Source of the DNA: an uncultured Clostridia bacterium
GTDB lineage: Bacteria > Bacillota > Clostridia > TANB77 > CAG-508
DNA length: 32,240 nucleotides
Direction: 5' to 3'
Assembly (NCBI GenBank): GCA_947629555.1
Contig: CANRED010000017.1
Location: 1 to 32,240, forward strand
In this document: piece after piece, positions 9,720-18,811 of the stretch
Layout: every line of letters begins with the position of its first letter
Numbering within the stretch: position 1 is the stretch's first letter
Notes under the pieces: generated by a model
What the model saw: the letters and a program-made list of their open reading frames with translations, nothing else
Database searches by the model: none
Told to the model about the DNA's origin: nothing
Translations under genes and position numbers: made by a program

Positions 9720-11087
9720 CTATTCTCCTATTTTAATATCTTTAATTGTTCTTGCTATTGTTTTTACCAACGCAACTACATCTTCAATTATATTTTTAGG
9801 TTCTTTTATAAATTCTATTTCTTCTGAATTTTCAAAATTACTTTCATGTGCTGGTTTTAATTTATATACAATTTCATCTAAACCTACATACTTATTATTT
9901 GTACTATCCCAAATATTGCATGTCATATAATCTTTATACCAATTTTTTAATCCTACTAATATTTGACTTTCATATCCATATTTTTCATAATCATGCAACG
10001 CTGGTATTTCCATTCCATATTCTATAAGGTTTCTTTCTAATGAATGTAAAAATTCATGTAAAAATACTTCTTCAGGAAATGTATTTAAATAAGAACTATA
10101 TTTATATGCATAACTTTTACTATTATCATTTGGCAACCTTATGTTAGAAAATCCTATTCCATAATAATCCATTCCTCCAAGTCCAATCCAGTCATAAACA
10201 GGAATTTCATTTACAATATCTCCTAATCTCACTGCAACAAATATATGATCATAATCATCTTGTTTTACATAGTCATCTATTAAATCTTTTACATTTATAG
10301 GATCGACATAATATCCATGTTCTTCATCATACAAAATAGAAGTAATAGGTTCATCTATTTCTATAACATCATAACTTATTGACATTTTTCCACCTGATAA
10401 AACAGGTATTGAATTTTGTAATCTTTTCATATTGTCTTTCATCGTTGCTACATCTTCATTACTCATAGAAAACTGTAATTCTTGCTCTTGTCCATCTTTT
10501 TCAATCGTTACATCAACATTTTTACATATAAAGCAAACCATATTCCAATTAGTATCTACTATTTTTGTTCCTTTTTCTAGCTTAAAATCCGAAAACCATG
10601 CTATTCCTTTACAATTTTCTCCGTTTCCTCCTAATCTAAAGCCAACATTAACACTATCATTATTTCCCGAATTAAAAATGAATTCTATTTTTTGCCAATC
10701 ATTTGTCCCAGTTATACTCTGAGAAGCGTATACTGTATCTGCTAAACATATTTGTGCTCCTGAACTTGATACTTCTTTTTCTGACATTACATCTTGCGTT
10801 TTTACCATACAAGAAACTCTATATGGCGTATTTTTTTCTACTTCTACAGTTTTATAAAACATTGCATCATTGTATTCTGGAGATTCTAACTTGTAACTAT
10901 ATGTATCCGAATATTTTACATCACTATCTCTTGTGAACTTTGTTACATTTAAATTATACTCTGCCTTATAAAAATCATTAAAATAATGATTTTTATATAA
11001 ACTATATAAAACAATTACAAGAATTATTATAAATATAGTAAATATTATTGAACTTATTTTTGATACAACATTTGATTTTTTACTCAT
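9720..11087 (-). CDS. Membrane-anchored protein with jelly-roll domain and HExxH motif (putative zinc metallopeptidase)
   Basis: I do not recognise a named family. The 455-residue protein has one N-terminal membrane helix (about residues 10-32). Next comes a beta-rich region (about 43-175) resembling carbohydrate-binding jelly-roll modules ([44 protein letters not shown]). Residues 260-370 contain HEFLHSLE (His344, Glu345, His348), a classical HExxH zinc-peptidase signature in a helix after FPEEVFL. The domain is therefore likely extracytoplasmic. It lies between proS (32 nt upstream) and queA (1-nt gap), but this may be shared transcription rather than shared pathway. The ATG follows AGGAG. 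Peptidase activity is inferred from the motif only. Confidence 0.7.
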   Translation of the reverse strand: MSKKSNVVSKISSIIFTIFIIILVIVLYSLYKNHYFNDFYKAEYNLNVTKFTRDSDVKYSDTYSYKLESPEYNDAMFYKTVEVEKNTPYRVSCMVKTQDVMSEKEVSSSGAQICLADTVYASQSITGTNDWQKIEFIFNSGNNDSVNVGFRLGGNGENCKGIAWFSDFKLEKGTKIVDTNWNMVCFICKNVDVTIEKDGQEQELQFSMSNEDVATMKDNMKRLQNSIPVLSGGKMSISYDVIEIDEPITSILYDEEHGYYVDPINVKDLIDDYVKQDDYDHIFVAVRLGDIVNEIPVYDWIGLGGMDYYGIGFSNIRLPNDNSKSYAYKYSSYLNTFPEEVFLHEFLHSLERNLIEYGMEIPALHDYEKYGYESQILVGLKNWYKDYMTCNIWDSTNNKYVGLDEIVYKLKPAHESNFENSEEIEFIKEPKNIIEDVVALVKTIARTIKDIKIGE

Positions 11088-11119
11088 TTGTTTTCTCCTA
11101 TAGATTTAATTTTTGTTTA

Positions 11120-12562
11120 TTAATATTGTCTTCCCCATACTACCATTGTATCTGCATCTTTACCACAGCAAACGCACTTATTACCTACCTTTTCTTGGTT
11201 AAATGGTATACATCTTGAGTGTGCTCCTGTTAATTCTTTTATTTTGTCTTCGCATTCTACATTACCACACCACATTGCTTTTACATATCCTTGATTTTCA
11301 TTTATATTTTTAACAAATTCATCTAAATTTGTAGCAATTGTTGTTTTTTGTATTAATCTTTCTTTACATGTATTATACATATTTGTTTGTATATCTTCTA
11401 ATAATTTTTCTATAACTGTTTCTAATTCTTCTAATTTTACTTCTTGTTTTTCTAGAGTATCTCTTCTAACCACCATTGCGACACCATTTTCTATATCTCT
11501 TGGACCTATTTCTATTCTTACAGGTATTCCTCTCATTTCCCAATCATTAAATTTATACCCTGGTGAACAATTGTCTCTTAAATCTATATGTGCTCTAAAT
11601 TTTTCATTTAATTTATTAAATAATTCTGTTGCCTTTTTACTTACCCCTTCTTTATGTTGTGCTATTGGCACTACAACTACTTGTATTGGAGCAACCTTTG
11701 GTGGTAATTTTAATCCTCTGTTATCACCATGTGCCATTATTACTGCACCGATTAATCTAGTGCTTATTCCCCAAGAAGTTTGATATGCATATTCTTCTTT
11801 TCCTTCTCTGTTTTGGAACTTAATGTTAAATGGTTTTGTAAAGTTTTGTCCAAAATAATGTGAAGTTCCTGCTTGTAATGCTCTTCCATCATGCATTAAA
11901 GTTTCTACTGTATATGTTGCAACAGCACCTGAAAATTGTTCTTTAGGTGTTTTTCTACCTTGTAATACAGGAATTGCAAGTAATTCTTCTATTACTTCTT
12001 TATATATATCTAACATTTTTAATGTTAGATTTTTGGCTTCTTCTTCTGTTTCGTGTACAGTGTGTCCTTCTTGCCATAAAAATTCTCTTGAACGTAAAAA
12101 TGGCCTTGTTTCTTTTTCCCATCTTAATACATTACACCATTGATTTGTTACTATTGGTAAATCACGCCATGAATTTACCCACTTTGAAAACATTGTTGAA
12201 AACATTGTTTCTGATGTTGGTCTTATACAAAGTTTTTCTTCTAGTTGTTCTTCTCCACCAACTGTTACCCATGCTACTTCTGGTGCAAAACCTTCTACGT
12301 GGTCCTTTTCTTTATTTAATAAACTCTCTGGTATTAATACTGGTAAATATACATTTTTTACACCTAATTTTTTAAATTTAGCATCTGTATATTTTTGAAT
12401 ATTCTCCCATATTTCATAACCATAAGGTTTTATTGCTATACAACCCTTTGTATCAGTATAATCTGCTAAATCTGCTTTTAGCACTATATCTGTATACCAT
12501 TGTGCAAAATTCTCTTCTATATTTGTTATATCTTTAACAAAATTATTATCATTATTACTCAT
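11120..12562 (-). CDS. proS: Prolyl-tRNA synthetase, short archaeal/eukaryotic-type
   Basis: It charges tRNA-Pro with proline. The 480-residue enzyme lacks the internal editing insertion of the long bacterial type and belongs to the short archaeal-like class found in some Firmicutes and Mycoplasma. Class II features are visible: LCIRPTSET (motif 2 region), RPFLRSREFLWQEGHT, and GDNRGLKLPP. The C-terminal zinc domain has paired cysteines (CGNVEC, CVCCG) and the protein ends in Tyr. The start at 12562 is used because GGAGG lies 5 nt upstream; a TTG 12 nt earlier would overlap that site. Upstream are two intergenic repeats and no visible T-box. Confidence 0.95.
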   Translation of the reverse strand: MSNNDNNFVKDITNIEENFAQWYTDIVLKADLADYTDTKGCIAIKPYGYEIWENIQKYTDAKFKKLGVKNVYLPVLIPESLLNKEKDHVEGFAPEVAWVTVGGEEQLEEKLCIRPTSETMFSTMFSKWVNSWRDLPIVTNQWCNVLRWEKETRPFLRSREFLWQEGHTVHETEEEAKNLTLKMLDIYKEVIEELLAIPVLQGRKTPKEQFSGAVATYTVETLMHDGRALQAGTSHYFGQNFTKPFNIKFQNREGKEEYAYQTSWGISTRLIGAVIMAHGDNRGLKLPPKVAPIQVVVVPIAQHKEGVSKKATELFNKLNEKFRAHIDLRDNCSPGYKFNDWEMRGIPVRIEIGPRDIENGVAMVVRRDTLEKQEVKLEELETVIEKLLEDIQTNMYNTCKERLIQKTTIATNLDEFVKNINENQGYVKAMWCGNVECEDKIKELTGAHSRCIPFNQEKVGNKCVCCGKDADTMVVWGRQY

Positions 12563-12607
12563 AAAAACCTCCAATTTTGTGAAAATTTTATATTAAACCG
12601 TCCGGCA

Positions 12608-12654
12608 TATTAGTGTGCCTTCGGAGTGTGGAACGACGTTGGTCTGTTCCCTAC
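12608..12654 (+). repeat. Dispersed intergenic repeat, copy A
   Basis: About 47 nt with core GCCTTCGGAG, then GGAACGACGTTGG, then TCTGTTCCCTAC. It is nearly identical to copy B 63 nt to the right, in the same orientation. The GGAAC...GTTCCCTACA core also appears at 31784-31810 and, in reverse, at about 23665-23692. Confidence 0.8.
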
Positions 12655-12670
12655 ATGGCTCCCTTATTTA

Positions 12671-12718
12671 TATTAAGTATGCCTTCGGAGCGTGGAGCGA
12701 CGTTGGTCTGTTCCCTAC
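12671..12718 (+). repeat. Dispersed intergenic repeat, copy B (overlaps scpB stop)
   Basis: About 48 nt, matching copy A with a few substitutions and one indel. Its last bases, CTAC at 12715-12718, supply the TAG stop codon of scpB on the opposite strand, so the element abuts or trims the end of that gene. Confidence 0.8.
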
Positions 12719-13299
12719 GAATCGGCTTCATTATTTTCACTTTTTTCAATATATTCATCTATTACTATTTGTTCATTTTCATCTAATTTATAACGTGGAA
12801 GTTCCGGTAGTTCGTCTAATGAGCCTATTCCAAACATTTTTAAAAATTGATTTGTTGTTCTATATCCTGTTGGCTTTCCTGGTATATCTAATTTTCCTGC
12901 ATCTTCAATTAATCCATATTCTAGCAATTTATAAATTGTTCCATCAGTACTAACGCCTCTTATTGCTTCTATTTGTGCTCTTGTAATTTTAGGATTATAT
13001 GCAATTATTGATAATGTTTCCATCGCCGCTGTAGATATTGTTGGTTTTGTTCTATTATCAAATAAAGGATATATATAATCATAATATTCTTTTTTAGTAG
13101 TTAATTGATAGCAATTATTTATTTTTAATATCTCTATTCCTCTGTTTTGATTTTTATATTCATCTTGTAATGAATATATTATTTTCTCTAAATCTTCTGC
13201 TCCAATTTCCAATATAGACATTATTTCTTCTTGTCTTACTTCTCTTCCAGAAGCAAATAGCATTGCTTCAATTACAGATTTTAATTTTTCTATTTCCAT
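12715..13299 (-). CDS. scpB: Segregation and condensation protein B
   Basis: ScpB is the winged-helix partner of ScpA and SMC in chromosome condensation and segregation. The 194-residue protein has the family pattern: an N-terminal winged helix with VIEAMLFASGREV (about residues 8-20), then a second wing domain with AAMETLSIIAYNPKITRAQIEAIRGV (about 90-115), and LEYGLIEDAGKLDIPGKPTGYRTT. The start follows AGAGGAG. scpA and smc are not in the window. The stop codon lies inside an intergenic repeat, so the C-terminal residues may have been altered when the repeat arrived. Confidence 0.93.
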   Translation of the reverse strand: MEIEKLKSVIEAMLFASGREVRQEEIMSILEIGAEDLEKIIYSLQDEYKNQNRGIEILKINNCYQLTTKKEYYDYIYPLFDNRTKPTISTAAMETLSIIAYNPKITRAQIEAIRGVSTDGTIYKLLEYGLIEDAGKLDIPGKPTGYRTTNQFLKMFGIGSLDELPELPRYKLDENEQIVIDEYIEKSENNEADS

Positions 13300-13361
13300 T
13301 TAACTCCTCTTTCTTCAATAATATTATTATATTATTACATTTATTTTTACTAGTGTCAATA

Positions 13362-14310
13362 TTATCTATGCTCTAATTCATATGTTTCTTGCATTTTGTT
13401 TATATGATACTTTAATTGTTTTGAATATTGGTCATCTTTTATTTTCATACCTTGTGCAATTAGGTTCTGCAATCTTACTGGAGAAATTGGTACAAATTTA
13501 CCCTCTTTTTTCTTAAACATATACATTGCAAAATTGCCTTTTTCCTTTATATATGCTAGCATTGAATATTGTCTATCCTCCAATGGTTTATTGTATATGT
13601 CATTATCTCTATAGCATGTAACTATTTTTGCCACATTTTTTAATTTAAGTGCTTCCATAACTTCTAATACGTACATCATCGTTTCAACATAACCATCTGT
13701 ATTTTTCACTGTTTCATTAAAATTTGAATCTTCAAACATACATTTAAATTTATCAAATCTACCCATATTAGTTGTTTTTAACATTAATTCATATATTTGT
13801 GTTTCTTGATAGTTTTCATTTACTTTTTTATATCCTATTTTTTCATCTATTAATGCTAATTCTGTGTCTGTTATTGTATAATATCCGGGGAAAGCCTTGT
13901 GCAAATTTATTTGTACTTTGATTTGTATGAATAGCCGTTAGGTCATTTTGCAAATCTAATCCTATTATTACTTTATTCTTTAATCTTGCTATATTATATA
14001 AATGCTTTGCATCGTCAGTATCTTTTACTGTTTCTACATCTATGCCAAATGCTTTAGCAACTAGCTTTAATTCATTTGCAATAGTTAAACATATTAGTTC
14101 TCTTTTTTCTGTTAAAAACTCTTCATCATGCATTTTGTTTTGAGATAATTTATATATTTTTTCTCTTGTTTTTCTATTACCATAGTAATATTCTGGATCA
14201 AATCTTTTATTTTTACCTATGTAAATATATATCTTTCTTAAAGTTTCTAGTTCATCTAAGCCTTCTGGCATTTCATCTTTTATTTTTTCAACTAATTGAT
14301 TTATTTTCAT
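13362..14310 (-). pseudogene. Transglutaminase-like protein interrupted by a +1 frameshift
   Basis: Two overlapping frames (14310-13843 and 13904-13362) read as one protein if one base is skipped at about 13887-13890, in the run TTT CCC CGG. The joined product reads FAQGFPGYYTITDTEL, a natural continuation. The first part resembles a transglutaminase-type Cys-His-Asp core: ICLTIANELKLVAKAFGI, then KHLYNI, then GLDLQNDL. The second part has no family I recognise. The gene starts 8 nt after rimO, in a row with scpB. CCC-C is a known +1 slip context, so programmed frameshifting, a natural indel or a sequencing error are all possible. The 'pseudogene' label is provisional. Confidence 0.6.
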
Positions 14311-14318
14311 TTCTTCAC

Positions 14319-15629
14319 CTAACCAATAATATTTGCAATTAAGTCATACTCTTGCTTTTCAATTATTTTACATCTAACAAAAGTTCCTATTTGCAGCTTT
14401 TTAGTATTCTTTATATATACTATTCCATCCATATCTGGCACATCAAATTCTGTTCTTCCTACATAATATTTTCCATCAAATGTAATATCTTCAACTAATA
14501 CTTCTAACTCTTTATTTACATATTTTTGTAAAATTTCGTTTAAATTTATTTGTTGTAATTTCATAATTTTATTATATCTGCTCTTTTTTGTATTATGATG
14601 TATTTGTTCTTTTAGTCTTGAAGCAGGTGTTCCATCTTCTTTTGAATACATAAATGTACCTAATTTATCAAATTTAGTTTCTTTAACAAATTCATAAAGT
14701 TTATTAAAGTCCTCCTCTGTTTCACCTGGAAAACCTACTATTAAAGATGTTCTTATTACTACATTCGGTATTTCTTCTCTTATTTTCGTTATTAACTTCT
14801 TTATTGAATTTTCATCACTTTTTCTGTTCATTCTTTTTAACACTTTATCTGATATATGTTGTATTGGTATATCAAAATATTTACAAATCTTCGGATTAGT
14901 CTTTACTAATTGTATTAAATCTTCGGTTATTGTTTCTGGATATGCATATAAAAATCTAATCCACTTAAATTCTTTTATTTTACTCAATTTATTTAATAAT
15001 TCAACTAGTTTTTGTTCTCCATATAAGTCTAATCCATATTTTGTAGTATCTTGAGCAATTACTATTATTTCTTTGTATCCATTTTTAGCTAACATATTTG
15101 CTTCTTCTAATATATCTTCCATTTTTCTACTTACATATGGACCTCTTATATCAGGTATTGCACAATATGTACATCTATTACTGCATCCTTCTGCAATTTT
15201 TAAGTACGCAGTTGTATTTCCTGTAGTTACTACTCTTTCCATATAATCTAAGTATTCTTTTTTATTATTATTGTCTTTACTAATTAATTTTTCTATTTTC
15301 TTCCAAATATTGTCGTATTCATCTATTGTCATAAACAAGTCAACTTCAGGAAGGGCTTTTTCTAATTCCTCTTTATATCTTTGTACTAAACAGCCTGTAA
15401 CTATTATGTATTTGCACTTTCCCGTTTTTTTATATTTACTCATTTCTAGTATAGTATTTATTCCCTCTTCTTTTGCAGATTCTATAAATCCACATGTATT
15501 TATTAGTATTATTTCTGCATTTTTTGGGTTATTTACTATTTCATAATTATTATTTTTGAATAATCCTATCATCATTTCCGTATCTACTAAATTTTTTGAG
15601 CATCCTAATGATACAAATCCTATTTTCAT
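14319..15629 (-). CDS. rimO: Ribosomal protein S12 methylthiotransferase
   Basis: RimO is a radical-SAM enzyme that methylthiolates an aspartate of ribosomal protein S12. The 436-residue protein has the N-terminal cluster cysteines (Cys in LGCSKN, NTCGF, TGCLVQ), the radical-SAM CSNRCTYCAIP motif (about residues 149-159) followed by the RGPYVSR segment, and a C-terminal TRAM domain. The SLGCSKN and CAIPDIRGPYVSR signatures favour RimO over MiaB. The ATG follows an AGGAG site. It heads a minus-strand run with the frameshifted gene and scpB. Confidence 0.95.
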   Translation of the reverse strand: MKIGFVSLGCSKNLVDTEMMIGLFKNNNYEIVNNPKNAEIILINTCGFIESAKEEGINTILEMSKYKKTGKCKYIIVTGCLVQRYKEELEKALPEVDLFMTIDEYDNIWKKIEKLISKDNNNKKEYLDYMERVVTTGNTTAYLKIAEGCSNRCTYCAIPDIRGPYVSRKMEDILEEANMLAKNGYKEIIVIAQDTTKYGLDLYGEQKLVELLNKLSKIKEFKWIRFLYAYPETITEDLIQLVKTNPKICKYFDIPIQHISDKVLKRMNRKSDENSIKKLITKIREEIPNVVIRTSLIVGFPGETEEDFNKLYEFVKETKFDKLGTFMYSKEDGTPASRLKEQIHHNTKKSRYNKIMKLQQINLNEILQKYVNKELEVLVEDITFDGKYYVGRTEFDVPDMDGIVYIKNTKKLQIGTFVRCKIIEKQEYDLIANIIG

Positions 15630-15747
15630 ACAAATCTCCTATTATATATATTAGATTTATATTATATCGTATTTTATTCAATTTGAAAAGTAATTTTATG
15701 TTAATTTTATTATTTTTTATATTTATAAAATTATAAATTAAATACAC

Positions 15748-15782
15748 AAAACAAATGGACGTAAAATACGCCCATTTGTTTT
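15748..15782. terminator. Terminator after the LPRTG adhesin gene
   Basis: An 11-bp stem (15748-15758 with 15772-15782), an A-C mismatch and a further CGTA/TACG helix cap a 3-nt loop. A and T tracts flank it on either side. It separates the adhesin operon from rimO. Confidence 0.75.
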
Positions 15783-15839
15783 TTAGTATTCTTCATAATT
15801 GTTATTATTCAACTCTAAAAACTTTTACAATGTAACATT

Positions 15840-17147
15840 TTACCAACCTGTTCGTGGAAGTTTTGGTAATTCTTCAGGTATTTCAGGTATTTCAGGTGTT
15901 TCAGGAACTTCTGGAATTTCTGGTTCTTCTGGTTCTTCCGGTTGTTCCGGTTCTTCTGGAATTTTTTCATTTATTACTACTACATTTTTTTCCTCATCTA
16001 ATTTTATATTTACCTCTATCAATTCTGTATTTTCTATGTATCCCTCTATACTTTTTACTTCTTGTATGTAATATTTGCCTGGTAGTAAATAACATATTTC
16101 AATAATTCCATCCTCATTTGTTTCTACATTTTCAAATATTATATTTTTATTTTCATCTAATACATTAAATTTTACTCCTGGTAAAACTTTGCCTTCAGAA
16201 CTTTGCTTTTCTATTATTAACTTTGTCTTATTTTCAGGATATTTTATATCTACTGATATTTCTTTTGGTTCTGTTGTCATTAATACATAATCTTGTAAAG
16301 TTGATGACCTTGAATCTCCATAATACATTTTATATGAATATACTATAGCTTCTATTTTAAGTGCTAATTCAGATTCCTGAGTTAAACTTTCCAATGGAAT
16401 TAATATCTTAAACTGTTTATATTTTTTAAATTCTGTTATTTCTTTATTATTTAAGTCTGTTATAAGTGTACCATTAGGAATATCTTTTTCTAAAGTTACA
16501 TCTAATTTTACAATTGGAACTTCACAATTTATAGTTATTTCTTTTGACAAATATTTATTATCTATTTTGTCTATTTTCCACTCAGTTTGTTTTAATTCAA
16601 TATCATTATTATTTGGTATTGTTGTAGTATCATCTCTTGCTATTTCTACAATTGATTTCATTGCATTATATACTCTTTCTCCAGCTTCGCCACTATAAGT
16701 ATATAAGTTAATATCTCTATCATATAACATACAAAATACAGCTTGCTTAGTTGCAGCATATGCTTCATAATTATTGGCGCAACCTAATTGTGTAAAAGTT
16801 TTAAATGGATAACCATTTATAATTGCTTTCCATACACCCATACGGTTTTGCTGATTACTTTCAAGATAATCACCTGTAATATTAACACTATAACTTCTAT
16901 CATCCCTTACTCCACCATGCCAATAATCTACGCAATACGCAGGCTTTTCTATTTCATTTTCTTTATATACTGTGAAATATGCTTCTACATCTTGACCATA
17001 ATAGTTCATGCTAATATCATCTAGTTTTTTTATTGAATAAAGCTCTACATCATTTCCTATATCCACTGCAAAAACAGGTGATACCATTATAATTACTTGT
17101 AAAAAAATTAGTAATACACACATTGTTTTTATTGTTTTTGTTTTCAT
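15840..17147 (-). CDS. Secreted thioester-domain/SpaA-type adhesin ending in LPRTGW
   Basis: A likely cell-wall or secreted adhesin. Residues 1-28 form a signal peptide. Residues about 45-165 match a thioester (TQXA-type) domain, with Cys72 (AYCVDY) and Gln135 (ATKQAVF) as the expected thioester pair. Residues about 310-395 form a SpaA/Cna-B-like fold with candidate isopeptide residues Lys (LIIEKQ), Glu (YYIQEV) and Asn (VVINEK). A Pro-Glu-rich stalk follows. The protein ends exactly at LPKLPRTGW and has none of the membrane helix and basic tail that normally follow LPxTG. The sequence after the stop does not restore one. A sortase gene lies 9 nt upstream. The ATG follows an AGGAGG site. Confidence 0.85.
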   Translation of the reverse strand: MKTKTIKTMCVLLIFLQVIIMVSPVFAVDIGNDVELYSIKKLDDISMNYYGQDVEAYFTVYKENEIEKPAYCVDYWHGGVRDDRSYSVNITGDYLESNQQNRMGVWKAIINGYPFKTFTQLGCANNYEAYAATKQAVFCMLYDRDINLYTYSGEAGERVYNAMKSIVEIARDDTTTIPNNNDIELKQTEWKIDKIDNKYLSKEITINCEVPIVKLDVTLEKDIPNGTLITDLNNKEITEFKKYKQFKILIPLESLTQESELALKIEAIVYSYKMYYGDSRSSTLQDYVLMTTEPKEISVDIKYPENKTKLIIEKQSSEGKVLPGVKFNVLDENKNIIFENVETNEDGIIEICYLLPGKYYIQEVKSIEGYIENTELIEVNIKLDEEKNVVVINEKIPEEPEQPEEPEEPEIPEVPETPEIPEIPEELPKLPRTGW

Positions 17148-17156
17148 TTTTACCTC

Positions 17157-17729
17157 CTATATTTGTACTGCCTGAACACATCTTCTATATTCTGGCTTAT
17201 TTTCTACACATGTTATTAAAGTTATTCTATTATCATTAGTGCTTTTCAGATATGTCCAATCTGTTTCATCTATTACTACATTTTTTGTAACTTTGTATTT
17301 TCTAATTTCTTCATCCTTTTGGTATATTATTTCATCACCTACATCTAATTCCTTTATCTTTTTAAAATAGCTCTCTACACCAATTCCTCTATTATGCGCT
17401 GCTAAACCAACATTTCCATCTAATACTGACGTTTGGTTAAAGTGTCCAACATATTTTGCCATAACTTTTTGCGTTGTCCCTTCTTCTATATCTGCAGTAA
17501 GATTTATTTTTGGTATTTCTATTTTCCAAATTTTAAAGTTTGACTCTTCGGTTTCTATGTTTTCTTTGGTTTTCTCAGTTTCTTCTTGTATTACTGTTTC
17601 TTCTTTTTCATTTACTGTAATATTTTCTTCTTTAGATAAGTTAAACCAAATTACACTTATAATTGCATATATTACTGCTGTTATTGTAAGTGTAATTATT
17701 AATACATTTCTTTTTGTATAGCTAATCAC
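17157..17729 (-). CDS. Class D-like sortase
   Basis: A membrane-anchored transpeptidase that would cleave and join surface proteins. The 190-residue protein has an N-terminal membrane helix (about residues 8-30), a charged Glu/Lys-rich stalk, and a sortase barrel. Catalytic residues are His112 (GLAAHNRG), Cys174 (TLITC) and Arg182/183 (EYRRC). TLITC and the small size suggest class D or E rather than A or B. The start codon is GTG, chosen for the AGGAGG site 8 nt upstream. It precedes the adhesin gene, its probable substrate. Two palindromes lie upstream and may be operators. Confidence 0.88.
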   Translation of the reverse strand: MISYTKRNVLIITLTITAVIYAIISVIWFNLSKEENITVNEKEETVIQEETEKTKENIETEESNFKIWKIEIPKINLTADIEEGTTQKVMAKYVGHFNQTSVLDGNVGLAAHNRGIGVESYFKKIKELDVGDEIIYQKDEEIRKYKVTKNVVIDETDWTYLKSTNDNRITLITCVENKPEYRRCVQAVQI

Positions 17730-17778
17730 ACTTATTGCCTCCTAAAAATTATATAGCATAGAATACTATACTCATTTA

Positions 17779-17823
17779 TATTGTTAAATTAACAATACTA
17801 CAGTTGTGTTATATATTAACACA
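17779..17823. promoter_or_regulatory. Two palindromes upstream of the sortase operon (candidate operators)
   Basis: TATTGTTAA-A-TTAACAATA (17779-17797) and TGTGTTA-5 nt-TAACACA (17805-17823) share TGTTA/TAACA half-sites and are centred about 26 nt apart. They lie 50-95 nt before the GTG start of the sortase gene. A repressor or activator site is plausible; I found no regulator gene adjacent. Confidence 0.45.
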
Positions 17824-17829
17824 GAATAT

Positions 17830-18127
17830 AAAAATAGGGAGACTGTAAAGAAATATATAAATTAAGTATAGTATCTATAAGCTATTTAATATTAAAATAA
17901 TTTTTTTGGGAAATCTTAAGATTTTTAGAATAAATTTTATAAGATTATATAAAAATGTTTTTTGAATTAATTCTAATTTATAATACAATATTTTACAAAT
18001 TTTGTAAAGGATTTTTCATCGACAAAAGCTGTCAAAATAAGACAATTTTGAAGCATAAATGTAATTTTAAATAATAGATACTTTATTAAATATTAATATT
18101 TTTGTTTCCTTTTTTCTAATATTATGT
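17830..18127. other. AT-rich intergenic region, no gene seen
   Basis: This divergent region between the sortase operon and the DUF4364-like gene holds no convincing reading frame. Apart from the upstream palindromes and the downstream TATAAT box I see only a weak hairpin around 18033-18050 (CAAAAT/ATTTTG). Confidence 0.5.
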
Positions 18128-18133
18128 TATAAT
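18128..18133 (+). promoter_or_regulatory. -10 box of the DUF4364-like gene
   Basis: A perfect TATAAT, with a weak TTTCCT-like -35 box about 18 bp upstream. It lies about 50 nt before the GTG start. Confidence 0.5.
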
Positions 18134-18185
18134 TTTGAAAGTAATTATTATTACGCATTTTACTTAATTTAAGGAGGCATTACAA

Positions 18186-18731
18186 GTGAAATTATCATCT
18201 GATAATGAAACTTTAGCTGAAAACAAGGCTTTAATTTTATATATTTTAAATAAAGTAAATAAACCAATATCTAATGATGCTCTATTACAGTTAGTTCTTA
18301 GCATTGATAACATGAATTATTTTTATTTTCAACAATTTTTATTAGATTTATTAGAAAATAAATATATTATTAATTATGAAAATGAATATAATGAAAATGT
18401 TTATGAATTAACAAAAGAAGGTAGAGAAACATTAGAATTAGTTAAAGATATAATACCTGGAATTACTAAATTTAGAGTTGATAATGAGTTTAAAGATAAT
18501 TTAGAACAAATAGAAAATTCACTATCTGTTACTGCCGATTTTATTCCACATTCTGAAACAGATTATAGTGTTAAATGTAAAATTGTTGAAAACAATAGAA
18601 CACTGTTTGAAATAACTACTTTTGCAGGTTCAAGAGAACAAGCAAAAAAAATTGCAGAAAATTGGAAAGAAAATGCAACTGCAATCTACCCAAACTTACT
18701 AGAAGATTTAACTAGAAATTATGAAAATTAG
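18186..18731 (+). CDS. DUF4364-like winged-helix protein
   Basis: Probably a DNA-binding regulator. The N-terminal 80 residues form a winged helix (ENKALILYILNKVNKPISNDALLQLVLS... then YELTKEGRETLEL, the recognition wing). The C-terminal half is a mixed alpha/beta domain with repeated strands (YSVKCKIVENNRTLFEITTFAGSREQAKKIAENW). Length (181) and order fit the clostridial DUF4364 family, which has no settled role that I can cite. The start codon is GTG, preceded by AAGGAGG 8 nt away. It is monocistronic: a strong terminator follows. Confidence 0.7.
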   Translation: MKLSSDNETLAENKALILYILNKVNKPISNDALLQLVLSIDNMNYFYFQQFLLDLLENKYIINYENEYNENVYELTKEGRETLELVKDIIPGITKFRVDNEFKDNLEQIENSLSVTADFIPHSETDYSVKCKIVENNRTLFEITTFAGSREQAKKIAENWKENATAIYPNLLEDLTRNYEN

Positions 18732-18763
18732 TAATTTGTAATAAATTAATATTAGAAACCATT

Positions 18764-18791
18764 AAAGGAACGATTTTATAATCGTTCCTTT
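18764..18791 (+). terminator. Terminator of the DUF4364-like gene
   Basis: A perfect 11-bp stem (AAAGGAACGAT with ATCGTTCCTTT) carries a 6-nt loop. It lies 33 nt after the stop codon. The T tract is short. Confidence 0.8.
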
Positions 18792-18811
18792 ATATTGTGT
18801 TTAAATATGTA

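Noticed and set aside
12575..12714. A T-box riboswitch upstream of proS
   Set aside because: The region holds two direct repeats; I could not find the T-box sequence or a specifier/terminator arrangement.
15550..15747. A 65-residue minus-strand frame beginning upstream of rimO
   Set aside because: It overlaps the 5' end of rimO in another frame, has very low complexity (Ile, Asn, Lys) and has no good ribosome site.
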